A stretch of DNA of 64,000 nt, from assembly GCF_040807025.1 (NCBI RefSeq), contig NC_090982.1, positions 79,525,931-79,589,930 on the forward strand, given 5' to 3'. Source of the stretch: Struthio camelus. Lineage: Eukaryota > Chordata > Aves > Struthioniformes > Struthionidae. A model generated the notes under the pieces. The model searched no databases and was not told where the DNA came from. It worked only from the letters and a program-made list of their open reading frames with translations. A program made the translations under genes and the position numbers. Below, in pieces: positions 36,752 to 51,700 of the stretch (position 1 is the first letter of the stretch; every line of letters starts with the position of its first letter).

Positions 36752-39700
36752 CTGAAAGGCAGGATGGTGAGGAAGGAGGATGTTAAAAATCTTCCATTAG
36801 ACATTCCCTCCCTCCTCTCCCCTCACCCCCAAGACCTGGTTTTAATCATATACCAGCAGGAACACATATCTGTTTGCAATAGTTTACTGGATTGCACAAA
36901 GTGTCCTGTGATAAGGATGGTCCCAGCTGCAGCTACAGTCCTGTAACTGCTCCACATTCCAGAAGGGCAAGAGGAGAACCAGATACAAACCTAACACTAC
37001 CTTTCTTGCAGCGTAGGAGCAACTCCTGACTTAATCCAACAGGAGGACAAGCAAGGGAAAGGGATGAAACTAAACCACATTTATTTAGCTTCAGAGAAGC
37101 AAAAAGGATTAACAAAATCTGGAATTTAGGAGTGCTTATGAAACAGAACCAAACTAGTCGTACTTTTTAAAATACAGCCTCCCTCCCACCTTTCACATAT
37201 CCTGTACAGGTTTTTTAACTCTTTACACCAAGGATATATATTGTTTCTCCTCTCCCTGATTTTATGACTAGAAGTGACCAGAATACATTTTTTTCGTTCC
37301 CAAATGCCCCCATAATGCTATGCCCTGCAGTCCCTATCTCTTAGTGCTCTTCCTATCAGTTATCCATTGCACGAAGTCAGGAAATGAAACTGTAGGGGAT
37401 ATGATATTACAAACCCCACTGAAACCACCCTCAATGAAATGCTGAACAAGATAAACAGAAGATCGATACCAAAATGTAGAGGGCAATCAGTTAATGCACT
37501 GCATAATGGAAAAGGGCTTTAATATATCATCCTTAAAGACTTTTAAAAATGATAATGGTTAACATATTAGAAGGACATAATTTAATAGATGCTGTGAAAT
37601 GCCTAGGGTATATACGAGTGATTTCACTAAGGTTTGTGAATGTACTGAACATACCAAAATATTCTAGCAGGAAAGCTACAGAAAGGCAGAGCCCAGGGAT
37701 ATACTCGAATACCACGCACGCAGCCTTGACTGATAAGGTAGAGCATAGTATGACAGTGCAAAACCCAGAAACACAAAGAGCCAAATTCTGCAGGCATTGA
37801 AGAGATAGGAAGCAGGCAGTGATTTTAGTGAGCAATTTTGATGCACGCAATACAGCAGTTAGATCAGAGGTAAGGGCAAGACACTGACAGAGACCCACAA
37901 GAGCTTGCGAACGTGCACAGACATTGCACAGGCCTATGTGCTGTGTTCAGCAATGCTATCAGGTCCATTCTCTGACCTTCCACAAGGTGGAAGCTGGGTT
38001 GGGGTTGAAGGCCCAGTCAAGCACAGAGGATGGCAAGAGCCTCTAACAGCAGGGTTCTGGCAGAGTAGAATAGCAATTTTAATAATAATAATGAACTGTA
38101 CTGACCAGCAGGTCGTACCTGGAGCAGGGAACAGCATGAAAGCTGCACTCTCCCACAAGTACTTCTGGAACTGCTAGGATTTAAATTACTCTTTTGGCCA
38201 CCATTTCCTCAGGGCACCTCTTTGTGACCGAGGAGGATGGAAAGGGATTAGTACCTCTTATAAGGCTGAAGCTCATAGTCCTCCTCTAGGCTTCTGTCCA
38301 GGTCTACCTGGACCCCCCTCTCCACTCACAGAGCTCTTGTTCTGTGCACCCAGAGAGCTCTTGTTCTGTGCAAAGCCTAGAAAGATGATCTATACAAATC
38401 ATACATAACTGTGGGGATGAATGGCATTATATCTCTTCACTTGATGGCAGTCATGGAAGTAGAGGTTGGCTTCAGAGCCAAGAAAGCACAGAAGTAGCTG
38501 GGGTTCCACCACCTGCTATCAGAGGTCAAAGGCAGAGCTCAATTCAGGTGAAAAAGCAGAGTTAACACAACAGTAGTGACTTTATTCTCGTAAGCAGATG
38601 ATTGTAACATGCCAGAGAGGAAAGGCTCATGGGCTTCCCCAGGGCTCACTAGGAGGGCCTACCTGAGCCTGCAGACCACTTTTCAAAAGGTAGAAAGGTG
38701 TTTTCTGGTCCAGATTTACTTGAAAGACTGATCTTGCTGTCTTACCTTAGCCTGGGGGCTGACCCCATAGCTGGTGAAGGCATATTGCCACTGTGGGAGA
38801 CCCAGGTGGGTGATGAGCAGGCGGTAATAGGCTGTGAAGGTTTTGGTGAGGAAATGCCAATATAGAGCTCTGTCCAAGAACCATATCTCTGTGTCTGCGG
38901 AGACAACTAGAAAAAAGAAACAAAAATTATATTGCTGCTTTGCAGTGATAGAGATCAACTCCCGGCCAGTGTCAGCTGGGAGACACAACACACTTATCTG
39001 AAAGGATGGACCTTCTGAAAGAGAGCATCCCTGATTAACATATACAATTTTCCCGAGGTAACATGGTTTAATGGCTAGAGCATGGGGGCTGAAGGGGTCT
39101 TGGTTCTGCTTTCAGCCTTACTGAACACTCACGAAGTAGCCATTATACTCACTTCCCTCACGGTGAAACGGATGCAACGCTATTACTTCCCAACCTGGGA
39201 CTGACACTCCAGGTGGAGCATCTTTGGAAAACACTAATTTTGTAACACAAGTTCAAAGTACGATTATTGCAAACATTTATCTGCTCTGCAAAGTAGAAAC
39301 AGTAACTAACTAGTAGTCAGTCATCTGCATTACCGAGTAGAGTCCAGAGTCTGGAAGTCATGGGAGTGTATGTTGCCAACAAAAACATATTTTGCAAAGG
39401 CTTTCCATAGTGACTAAAAATTTCTCTGGGGGGCAACTTCTTAGAAAAAAATCACAGTCAGATTAGCAGAGACAAAAAGAAGTGATTTTACTTGGTAAAT
39501 GGAGACTCTGAACACCGTCAGCTAAACATAAGGCCTCCTATGCCGACATCAACGCCTGCAAATAAGGTTCCCTCCCCTTGCCCATGTCATCCACTGAACG
39601 GGCTGGAATCATTATCACTAGAAAGGTAAGAAGATAAGTCAGAAGTTTCAGCCCTGGGAATTTTAGCCACACCCAGTTACAGGCATAAGATAACAACTGA

Positions 39701-42700
39701 AGGATTTTACTAAGAACAGGTCGCATGTGCACGTCCACACGCAGTGTATGTAAATGTATACACATGTACAGAGTGCACATGTACAGAGTGCACTCTGAAT
39801 GTCAGATGACTACTACTCTACAAGTAATTGGGGGTTTCACTAGTCCATGACTGAAAACAACTTTCTGTGTACCTGTCAAAAGAAAGCTTGGCTCAGCTCG
39901 GCTCTCCCATTTGACCCTTCCTGCCAAATTCTGACCTCGCTGGCACCTGGAGGAATGCCATCCATGCTCTAGGTGGCACAGCCAGTCTAAGACTGTCTCA
40001 GTGGGCTGAGGACTATTTTTTGCCATCCACCCTTTGCTTCTAAGCAAAATACACCCTTCTGCATCAAAATGTGAGGGAAATACTCTGAGACATGTAAGTA
40101 ACCAGGGATAAGTGAGTGGCTGAGCTCTGTATTATTTCAATATGATTGTCTGTAGGTCATATGTGAGTGTTTTCCTGTTTTAATATGTAAATAGGCTATG
40201 CATGCAGAAATCGCAAGTTATAACTCTGACTCGAACATTAAAAGGAAGAAAATGTTAGCTCCCGCTAAGTCATTGTAAGGCTTGGCCACTGAGATCAGTG
40301 CAGCCATGACTTCCCAGTAAACGTTCATCTACAAAGGTAAAGAAGATCAAAAATGTAAGATGATGCTATGTATCTGTCCCCCAGACACAACCTGCAACAA
40401 GAGATGGCAAACTTCACTCTTTTCAGTCTTACCTGGTTTAGTGTGCTTATAAACAAGACAAACTTTCCCATTCCCGTTGCATGGGTCTAATTCAAAGATA
40501 AGACTACGAGAATCAAAGTGTGGCTTCTCTGGTTTGCCTTCATTACCTTTAAAAACAGAAAAAAATCCTTCAAGAAACATATTTGGAAAATTGACTGTCT
40601 TTCAGCTGCAAAGAGTAAATCTATTTGGTAGATACTAACAAATCAATTGAAGAACTACATCAAAATATTATTTTTATGCTTCTTGGAAAGGATTAATTTC
40701 CCTGTGTTTAAAAAAAGCATGAGAAAAATCGTTAAGTCTCTCCCGTAGGAAAACATACCACAAACAAACAAAATCAGATGGCTGGAAAGGACATCAAGTT
40801 GTCTTCTAGCCCTTCTCTGGCATAAGGCAGGATGTCTCTTTAAGGATGCCACTCCACAGAGCTGTTTGATCTTTTCTTAAAGACTTCCAGTGCTGGAGAT
40901 GCCACAATTGCCAGGCAGTGAACTCCAGTGCACCCTTATCATTTACAAGTTTTTCTCATGTCTGCCCTGAATCTTCCTTGCTGCAGTTGAAGCACATTAC
41001 TTCTGTTTTATCCAACACCCATTTTTGCCCTACCTTCTCTCTTTTTTTTTTTTTTAATGCAGTACAGGGAGAACAGTTTTTTCTTTTTCTCTTAACAAAA
41101 GACATTGATGAATTTGATGACATATATATTTCTTTATGCATTCCAGTATGACATCAGCCACCTCAACAGCCAAGCATTTTAACTCATATTCAGTGTGACA
41201 AACCACCACCGCAGAGTCTTTTCTACAGGACCGTTTTGGAACTATGCAGCTGCATACTGTTGCAAAATATCACTTTGAATTTTAATCCTGCCGAGGAAGA
41301 AGGGAGACATAACATTTGAACTCTTAAGAATAGCTTTCCATGGAAGAAGTCAGGATAAGAACTCTTGTGGGAGACAACTTTTTCTGAATATACCTTGTAG
41401 GTGCATCAGTGGAGCTCTGAGTGGCTAAAGGGAAGCAGAATTTGGCCTATTTATTTCAGTGGCTGGAATATCAGGGCTGTAGCCAAACTGGAATTTGTAG
41501 AAAGAAAGGTTCGTCCAACAAGCTCAAGATCAGCCACGTTGAGAAACTACAAGAGCTATAGAGATTCAGAAACAAGACTGTAAAATCAAACAGCAATATT
41601 TTTTGAAAGAGTCAGCATGACATCTCATCCTGGTCTTGTGTTCTTACTTGTTCCAGCCTTGTTAGACTGAAAGAGCTCTGAAGAAAGGAAGTTTTTTTTT
41701 TAATTGTTTTTGCTTTTTAATCTGCAGGATATCTTACATTTCTAGTCAGTCTGGAAATACACGTTCTCCAATGCCATCTCACCTTTAAATACATTTACCA
41801 GAGCTTTTTTTCCAATTCTGAAGAGCATATCCAGCTGCCTTTTTACTACCAAGACTAAAATTGTTTCCTTCTGTTTGTATAACACCAGAAGCACACAAAC
41901 ACTTTGTAAGCCGAGTCACTGGAGGAAGCCTTAGTTAAAAGTTTAAAAAGGCAAAAGGCAGAATAGGAGGGCAGACCGGCTACCAAAGAGTATAGAAATA
42001 ATACTAGTGACTGTCAGAGTTAACAATCACCATGAGATTCACAGTATACAGGTCTACACCTCTCAAGGCTGTAGGGGACTATTAGGACATAGGATGGATA
42101 TGGCCCAGGAGACAAAAAAATCATCTCTACTCGGAGCGACCTCTTCTGTTGTTATATCCATGTACTATACCCTAACGTCATCCTAACAAAACAAAAGGGA
42201 TCAGGCAAAGCATGTGTTCTAGCCTGCTAATAGGACATTACCTTCCTCATCTGTGTCATCTTCCAGGTCAGCGAGAGTTGGTGCATTAGGTAGAGTGTAC
42301 ATTGAGGAACCCCCAAGTCGACATAGCTTTGAGACACTATTAATCACCATGGAACCCAAGGGCATCGGGGTATCTGCAATAAGATCGACCATTAATTACA
42401 TCCCAGAGTCAGGAAAGTACAGAGATTTTTTTGTTTCTTGAAACATCAGTTAAGCCCTTCCAAAACACAGAGGTGGGGAAGGGATGGGTATGTTCAGAAA
42501 GCCTGGATACTTAACCAAGTCAGACTCCACAGGAGCAAGAATTAGCCTTTTTCAGACAACACCACGTCAGCAGCTTCTGCCCCGCTACAGAACCAAAAAG
42601 ACATCAACTGAGAGATCTCTAGTGATTGTATCTGCTATAATCTGGAATAGGAAAGGGGAAGTGCTATTCGTGCAACACCATCTCAGAGCTGTGACGATAG

Positions 42701-45700
42701 GAGAATTGCACTGCTGACTAGGGCTGTGATGCAGCTGTATCAGCCCAGTTCTGTGAAACTGGCTATTAAAAATCCTAGCTAGCTACAGCCACCCCCACAA
42801 AACACTCTTGCATGCTTCTGTCCTTCCTCCCAAGAATCATGCCACCCATTCGCAACTTACTGGGCAGCTCATCCTCTTCTATCCCATGTACCTGCTCAGG
42901 GTGCATGCTCTTGGGTCCCACTCCAACATGGGCTATTACCAGTGTGGCAGCAGGTGGGTAATCCTGAATGAATGCTTGAGGACTTGCCGCTTGTCTCTCC
43001 TTCTGAGGAATCTGCGCTGTCACTAGTCACTAAGTCACAACCACCCAATTCAGCCACATGCTAGCATGACGGGCCTCACAGGGCGTAGCTGGATGCTTAC
43101 TCAAACAAAATAGTTATGTGAGCTGCCTTGGGCTCTGTGCACTTCTGCGCCCTGAAAACAAGATTCTTCAGAGGTCATAACACACTAAATCCCACCTGAA
43201 ACACAGAGTGTCAATGCAAGTATTAGAGTATTCGTGTCAAATGTCTCTGAAAATAAACTCCATTTCCTGAGGAGAACCATGTATTTGACACCCGAAACGA
43301 GCAGTACCCATAGCCTCAACTGACAACTCAATTGTAAGGCAACAAGCACCACGATTACAGTGGCAGGGCCCCAGTGCAGAGCAAAAGAACTGCCTGATTC
43401 TTGCCACACAAGGATGGACAATAAAGCTTGATCTTACTCTCACTTCCACCAATAACTCCATAAATAATTCCAGCGAATAGACTTAAGCTAGCGGGAGAGC
43501 AGAATCAGGCTCAGGGATAGAAATTTTGGTGGTTGTTAGTTAAACTTTGACAGATATCAGCAAGTCTGAGATAAGACACTTCTCTGGTACATTGTTTCTC
43601 GTTATCGAGCAAGGTCTTGTCCTCGTGGCTGATTAATACAACCTGTGTGACCTCTGCTCAGATGCTCGATGGATTTTGGCTTCCATCCACCCAGTTGTGA
43701 GATCTACGTGAAAAGCAAGAAACCAACTGAAAAGGAGAAGAAGAAGAAGAAAAAAAAAAAGTTCCAGCTAAGACAGGTAAGTATGTAAACAGCTAAGATG
43801 ACAGACTGGACCTTAACACGGTCATGACCTTCCTAGCCTCCCTCTTTCTCGCTTGGAGATGTGAGCAATCAGATAGCTCCAGCAGATTCATTTTCCTCAG
43901 ATTAAAGCTACCACTTGGAGCGGAGAGAGAAGAAAGGTATTAACTGGTGTGTAAGCTTTTCTAAAGCACTCATTGTGGCTCACAGTGGGTAATCCACATG
44001 TTAATGTGACAGCAAAGGAAAGTCCCCCCCTTATAACATGTAAAGTGGAAAAAGAGAGAGGGATCATGTTATTGGTACAAGGTCACCATTCTGGCCTTCT
44101 ATACAATTTGCCAGTTTAAAAATCAATGCACAGTTCAGGTCTCTTCGGATTGTGCATACACATATTTTTTAAAGAGAAAGAGGCATTATCAGAGAGTGGT
44201 TCCTCCTACTGGTTTACGACAGGAAAGCGTCCTCTCTAAAGCTGCCTCTCTCTCCTTGAATTAAAAAGGGAGCCTAATTACTAGATTCAAATTACATACG
44301 TAAATTTGGATGTCAACAGATGATCAGTGTGCTACGCAATGGTATTTATGTCATGAAGATTTGCTTGGTTTCTAGCAAGTGTTCAGTGTACAAGTTTCCT
44401 TCTGTGGGAGTCTAGCTCAGGCAAGCAATAAGTTTTGTCCTGCTGCATCAGGAAGGGACTTCTGATCTGCACTCATCTTTTAGATGACATTAGAACACCT
44501 CCTTAACATTAGAACATCTCTAAAACAGTCTACGATCCCATGCAGAAGTGCACTCACTTCTTAATTCAGAGGTCAGTTTTCTATAGTCGCTGATCAAACT
44601 GTCTAGCAGAAGCAAGACTACTTTTTTTTGCAGTTAAGGAATGGTGTTAATTTTTCACTCAAAATGACTTGGTGTGTGTGCTTTTGCTTAGACTTGTACA
44701 GGAAGCCAAGAGGTAGGTACTGATTGTACAAAAAGAAAGATTGAAACTAAAGGGATTCTGTGAAGCAAAGAGTGGATGCACAGAAATGACGGTATCAGTG
44801 GAGAGGAACACATGGACTCACCATCAGTCTTCACACTCCAGGTCATCTGGAAGCCATCAGTCATCATATAGAAGTTCTTTAAATCCTCTGGCAACACGCA
44901 GGAGTTTTTCTACAAATCACAAGAGGCCTGAAGTATTATGGAGAAATGCAGGATGTGTCTCAAACCCAACAGAATCACTTTGGAGCAAGCAGAGAGGTAC
45001 CAGATGCTAACAGCTTTCTGATACTGTCTGTCTGCTGGGGCTACTTCCCTGCAGCTGCCAAAACGTTTAACACTCAAAGCCATGTAAAATAAAGGAAGAA
45101 TCTGCTAATTGGTATCTAAGGCAGAGGAAACAACCTTCAGGTACACACAGTTCATACACCTTTACTTAATCTGGGCCACAAATCTGTAAAATCTGAGAGA
45201 TAGTAATCAGAGTTTTCCCCAAGTCTGCAACTCATGCATATCCCTTCTCTGCTCCGATCCAGTCTCTCAACACACCTATCCAGCAGGAGCTACCTCCAAG
45301 CCACACATCCAGCTGCAGTGCTGAACTGTGGTTGTCAGCGACTGGCAAGAGAAAGGGTGAGCTCTAGCTTCCTCCTCTCTACATTCCCTCCGACGATCAG
45401 GGTGGCCGTTCTGCCTATTAAAGTCCTATTTATGTTCGTATTCATTGAGCTGTTATAGCCTCTGTCCCCTAAACCGTGGCATATACACAAGGCAGGAGTC
45501 TCCAACGCACCCACACCCTTCACTCCTGCAAGTTAAGTTATTTACTTGCTAGGCATACCCATTTATGCCTACAGGCTGCTATTGATGAGTTCCAGATACT
45601 AATGGCTTTGCAGCTTGCCGGAGGGCAGTTTACTTTACTTGCCCCATCAGCAGCCTGGTCACCAGCACAGTGTTTTTCTAACCCCGCTTGAGAAAATCTC

Positions 45701-48700
45701 CAGAGGCAACAGGTATTAAAGCAGAGAATCTGATACTGTAGAAACTTTGTTTTGAGAAGAATTTATTGTCATTTGATAAGAGCATGCTGATGGCCAAAGC
45801 TCTGGTGGTAAGTTTCAGAAGATTATTGAACCACGTGGACATATCTGAAGTTCTTCAAATGCCTGCAACAAACACACCTTAATCTGTGGGTTACTCTCAG
45901 TGCGAAATAATTTCATGCTGCACTTTCACCACTTCTAGTTTCATGCTGTAGCTGCAAGGGAGGTGACTAGGTTTAGAACTATGAAGAAAAAAATATGACA
46001 GACCTGTTTGTTACCAAAATTTACAAGACTACAAATGTTTACAGCATTTCTAGCCCATCTTCAAACCATCCAATTGTAACTAAACTACTCCAGCAATAAA
46101 AATGTATATGGGAACAGCTCTTTTGACTTCATTGGGGTTCTTCCTGTAAGCAGGAGAACCAGATCCATTGGGATGACTGGTCTCTCCACAAAAGGATATG
46201 GGTGGATAGGCCTTCTGCACTGAATTCTTCTTTTCTGGAGAGAAAGATCAACATGTGCACGTTTCTCGAAATGGTTGCCCTCTCCACTTTACTTTTATTT
46301 TAGGATCCTCCTAAGTACGACCCTTTCCAAATGATGGTGCAAAATATAAGGGTGGGAAATGCTGCATCAGAGCAGATGTGCAGCCTATCCAAAATCCTAA
46401 AAAGCTTTACTAATACCCATCTCTCCCATGTGACAGAAAGGACTGACTGATCTGTCACATTACGCTCAGCCACAGGACCTTATGACTTCAAAACAGTGGT
46501 CTTCTGACAGCAGAGGTCAGAGAAACGAGACCATCACACATGAAAAAGAGCTTCACTTCAAGCAGCTGTACTCTCCTCGCTCATCTGGTAGTTTCCAGGG
46601 TTATGATCTCCAGCCCCACAAAATACAATGTTCCTAATAACATGCCAGAAGTGGCTTAACCACAGCCCTGGCAAGCAGGTTTTTTTTTTTTTTTTAAAAA
46701 AAAAAATCCCAGTCATCTGGTTACACTCATCAGCTCATAAAACACAACATCCCAAGTGCCCAATATGGTGTGTGAGGTCTATTTCTTTCGTTTATCGTCT
46801 AAAATATCCCCAAATAGTCTCCCAAAAAAGTACACTCCATTGAGGACAGAGAACATTAGAACCAGGAAAGCTTGCTGCCAAGACCTGATCAACACTGAAC
46901 CCAGAGCTAAAACACTGACGTATTGCAATTCACTTAAATTGAAACAATGCCTCCCAAGCAAATATCCTAAGGAACTGCACAACAGTCAAAACAAACAACC
47001 CTAGAGAGACTTCTCTAAAAAGTGAATTAGTTCTATACACCTCCTGGGGAGAGAAGGAAGGGATTTATGTCGCTTCCCAGTAGCGGAGCAAGTCAGCAGC
47101 CACCTTTCTCTCTCCTTAACTTCACGTAGTCCCATGACTGGTCTACCCTGGCTGCTAGTGAATACATACGAGGTTGCCCTATGTAACTATGGGCATCCCA
47201 GAACTCCTCCAGCTTGCACCCCATTATGCACCTTGAAGAAATCTACCTTTCCTCATGCACTGCTTCTGCTGGCTCCACTTCCCTGCCTCTCCCACGCTTG
47301 GGGCCACAAAGCAGATTCAAGACGGGTAGGTCCCATCTTGTGGGGATTGGGGATTGCAGGTTTGTATAATGCTGAGGGAGGACACACATGGAGAACGGGG
47401 AAAAGGGCTACTGTGGATGTGTGTGTCCACACACATACTTTGCTGGGTAAAGGCTAGTCTGACTGAAGCTGCGTAGGGCCTCATCATATAAGTTTCTGAG
47501 ACGCTGAGCAAAACACACTTGCCATAGAAGGAATCGTTGGTAACTGGATCTGAGCACAAGCTTTGTAAGTCAAAATGAGATGTGGGACAAAAAACTGTGG
47601 AAGGCTTCCAAAATAGCCAGGAACAGCCACCTCATTTCCCAGTGAGATTTACATACAGAAAGTGCTTCTGAATCATCTGGCAGCCTATGACAATCCACAG
47701 CAGGGAAGCTGTAAACTGCTCAAGGTTTTTTTTTTTTTTTTCCTTCTGTTTTTATTACAGAACAATAAATCCCTGTAGACAAACGGCACAAGGAGGAACA
47801 ACAAAATTCTCATGCGGAGTCGGAGAACATCAAAGCTCCAGCAGTGTGATGGGTAGGGATCACTCACAGCCAGCCAGCTGCAGTTCAGACACTATTAACA
47901 AGCCAATTAGAAGAATAGGCAAAATGACCTCCTTCATTTTGCTTTGCTTGCTGAGGTGCTGAACTCCCCCCAGCAAAACGTATTTTTGTATTCTTGAAAA
48001 GCAAAATAATGATGTGAGTGACTTATCTCTTCTGAATGAGGAGGAAACCACTGATTAGGCCCTTTAATGCAGATATCAGAGTATCTCCTAGCAATATTTT
48101 ATTATCATGTCCCTTTTTACAAACTGCGTATGGAGGGTAGCAAGGTGGATGCCAACTTAATTTTAGAAGTAAGAACTGGCTCATAGCAGGATATATGATC
48201 ACTATCACTGGTGTCCCAGTCATATGCTAACTCTGTCTCTACTCCCACTTCTATTGCTTGTCTCACTCTTTTGGGGCAAAGATAACAGCTTAGCAGGTCT
48301 GAAACATCAGGAAAGCAGAAAATTTCTCTCTTTTCACTTCCATACTTTAGTACATCAATACTTGACAATCATTTATCTTATATATTTTTGTCAGCGTGCT
48401 AATTTCCAATAAAATATTCAGGTTTTATTTCCGGTTTGATTTCACGAAATGTAAACTTCAGCAGCTCTTTCTGATTGTCTGCATCTACAGAAAGCCTTGG
48501 AAAACATCTTTTTTGCCTTCCCGCTGTCCTACTGCATTGTATCCTGTCATAAAGCTCTTTTCCCTCTGCAGAGCTTCAGCTGACTGGCATTCAACAAGCT
48601 GATGTAAAATTGTAAAACTTCCACCATTATATCCAGTTAAATACTATCATAAACTTGGCATAACCCAATTTAACAAACATAGCTTATTTTTGAGACAATG

Positions 48701-51700
48701 ACAAGAAAATTAATGCTGGTAGTACGGATTATTAGAATACCATTACAGTCATTCATAATTAAAATTAGTTTGATTTTCTTATAAGAGGTTCTGAATACCA
48801 TAGATTTGCTTTTGGCAGGAACACATTTCCTCTACAAGACTGCAATAGGACAATGAGAATTGCTTCTAGCAAAACTGTAAAGAAAATCTTAATCATAGAG
48901 CTTTTATTTGACGAGTCTTAATCAGAAGAGTGAGGTTTTGGAAAAAAACGTGACGAGTTTGTTCAATTTTATCTACATCATACAAAAAGCCCTACAAAGA
49001 CTTTCCTAACCAAAGACATAGTGGGAGGTAAAAATACAGACTGGAATGAGACTTTGTTAAAATCTCAGCTATGGAGAAAATATGATTACATGCGTAAGTG
49101 TTGCCACCTAGTGGCTACAAAGAAACCGTGCTAAAAGAGAACACTGGGTATGGATGTATATCCTTGTATTCAGATCCAAGTACGATGAGCTTGGGGAAAA
49201 GGACAGGTATGAGTTTATCCTTGAAGGGCTCTGTGAAGTGCTAGGTGCTTTACACCTAATCTTCACTGCAGTACGTACTGCAATTGCATGGACTAGCCAT
49301 TGTGCTAGAGATCAGATTTCATCCCCAGAGCCCAAGATCTGCTACGTATTCTTATTTCCACATACAAGAGAAATAGTTAGCTTTGAACTCAGGAAAGGAG
49401 AGTTCAGATTTTGTCAATGCAACTGGAAACAAAGAAATAGACAGTGAAGTCCCTCATCATTAGCTCCAGCTCAACTGTATCTATTCAATTCTTAGCATTT
49501 ACTGGCACAGTTCATTCACTGGGGTGGGGGAAGATGTTCTGCCTTGAGCAAAGTGCTTTGACTAAAGCATTTCAAAGTTTGAGTCCAAAAGAATATCTCA
49601 ATTTTGAGATAAAACAGATTTAATTAGGAGAATAAGAAGTACCTGATATAACAAGAATACGTTCAGACTGAATAGACTTTGCCTTTTAAAAAAGGGGGGG
49701 GGAGGAGAGAGGGAGAACGAGTAAATGCCTCTCTCCTGCTCCCAACCTGAGCTGGCTCACAGCCAGTCTGAGCACTTCTCTCTTTCGAGTGCCCTTAATC
49801 CACCACAGCTGCAGGAAATCAAGAATCGGTTCACATGAACCTGAAAAACTGGACATTTCTTCTAACCACAGTTACTGGCTACTGTACAAGTTTCAGTAAA
49901 TAACCCAGGCTTTTGAACACTATATCACACATACTCTGACCTGGATTTATATTTTATTGATAAATATCACTAATTGGGAAAGGGTGTTACCAAAATGGGT
50001 GCAAGACTTTTGTTTACTTGTTAGGAATAACTCATGGCAAGATGTCAAAGGGGCAGTTATTTTCAGGGAGTAGTAACAAGTGCAATTGCCGGGAGCGCAT
50101 GCATCTGGGCACAGTACGGGTTAGAGCAAAGGGAGGACAATTAATTCACCTTCGTCCCCTGCCATGTACCTCTCCAAAGGCCGGTCAGCTACTACTGCCG
50201 CTACCCTAAAAAAAACAACGCCTAGAAAGCAGTCATTCCTCATCCTGTGCCCCCATCCAGTCGCACGTGTGTATGCACGTGCATTGGGTCATGGGATTGA
50301 AAAACACATTTATGTTCAGAGAAGTGACCAAAAATGCCATCTTTGTCCACCACAGTCACACAACAGTGTTCAGGAACCCTTTGGTCAGGCAGTCTGATGC
50401 ACTGAGGTCTGCTAGTGGGGAGCTGAGGTAGTATGCGGCCTTTGCTGGCTTCTGGAACAGCCAGTGGGACATGTGTGGGCAAAAGATTGGGGCTGCTGGC
50501 CAAAGAGGTGGAAGGAGGGGCTCAGAGAAATGGAAGCGAATACCTGAGGCCGAAAGGCAAAATGGACAACCGGAATGAACTAGATGGCTCAGGAGTATTT
50601 TCCAGCTTGAGATTTCTACCTATAATGGCTACAAATAATGAAGAGCTTCTTCATTTTGTCTCAAAGAGAGCTGGAAAATGGTTTCATAGCTGAGTTAGAA
50701 CCATGTCCGTTCTCCACTGAGTCATCACTATTGCTGTCTATAACACCAAGGCAATTCCTTCTTAGACTTCGCATTTTAAATACTCCCTCACTGATGAGGG
50801 CCCTTTAACAGATCACGTGCATGTGATATTCTAGAAACCAGAGAAATACCTGAAAAACAAAGGCTGTTCAAGATCCAGCGTGCATCTGGTAGCAGGCTGT
50901 CTTAAAAGCAAACAAAAGGTGACCATGTCATTTGACATTCTCCACGGGCTGCAGTATAGTCAGACCAACCCCACTGCAGAACTATCATGAAAACACTCAC
51001 TTGCTCCCATGAAATGATAGTGTGGCGTTCAGCTGGTTCCTTTTCCACAAACGTCACCTCAGCAACTCCTGGAGAAGTCTCTAAAAGGAAAAGAAGAGTG
51101 TGTCTGCAGCTGGAATGGGTGACATCAAACACTGGGAGCCAGACAGTTTTGCAAGTGAACCTGACAGATAGCTGGGGGAAAGCCATTAATGACCACAAGA
51201 ACTATGCTTGTGACTAAGCAGTGGCTTTCTTTTGTCTGTAATTGTACTCAGCACGTCCTGGCATGAGGATGCTTAGTGCTGCACAAGATGACATCCTTTG
51301 ATCATTTATATATATATACATACAGACATGCACACTACAGATAGATTTGGTATTTAAGGTCTGATCTTTTGCAGAAGTTCCACGGCAAAAATCAGCCCTG
51401 GGTTCACGAACAACTCTAAAAGTCAGGTGAATCTTTTTGCAAGCATGCTCTGCGGTTTTAGCTGGGCAAGATATTTTTAGCCTGACACAAGACGCTGTGC
51501 AGTGTTGCTGTGAAACGCTAGCCTCTGTATGCCACAAAGATGGGCACATTTCAGGGCTGGATTCAGTAGGTTTGAACAGATGTAGAATCTGATTCTGCAG
51601 AATGGACCAGCATGAGCAAACATCATTTCCCTAGAATCCCAGCTGGGCACATGCAGATCTGTTAAGAGCACTGAGCTCATCATTTATAAAAGTGATTTGA

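Noticed and set aside
49103-49115. CTCF-like GCCACCTAGTGGC
   Set aside because: Only the short core fits and it is palindromic. Similar CCACCT-TGG strings occur near 2345 and 19760; too weak without a matrix scan.
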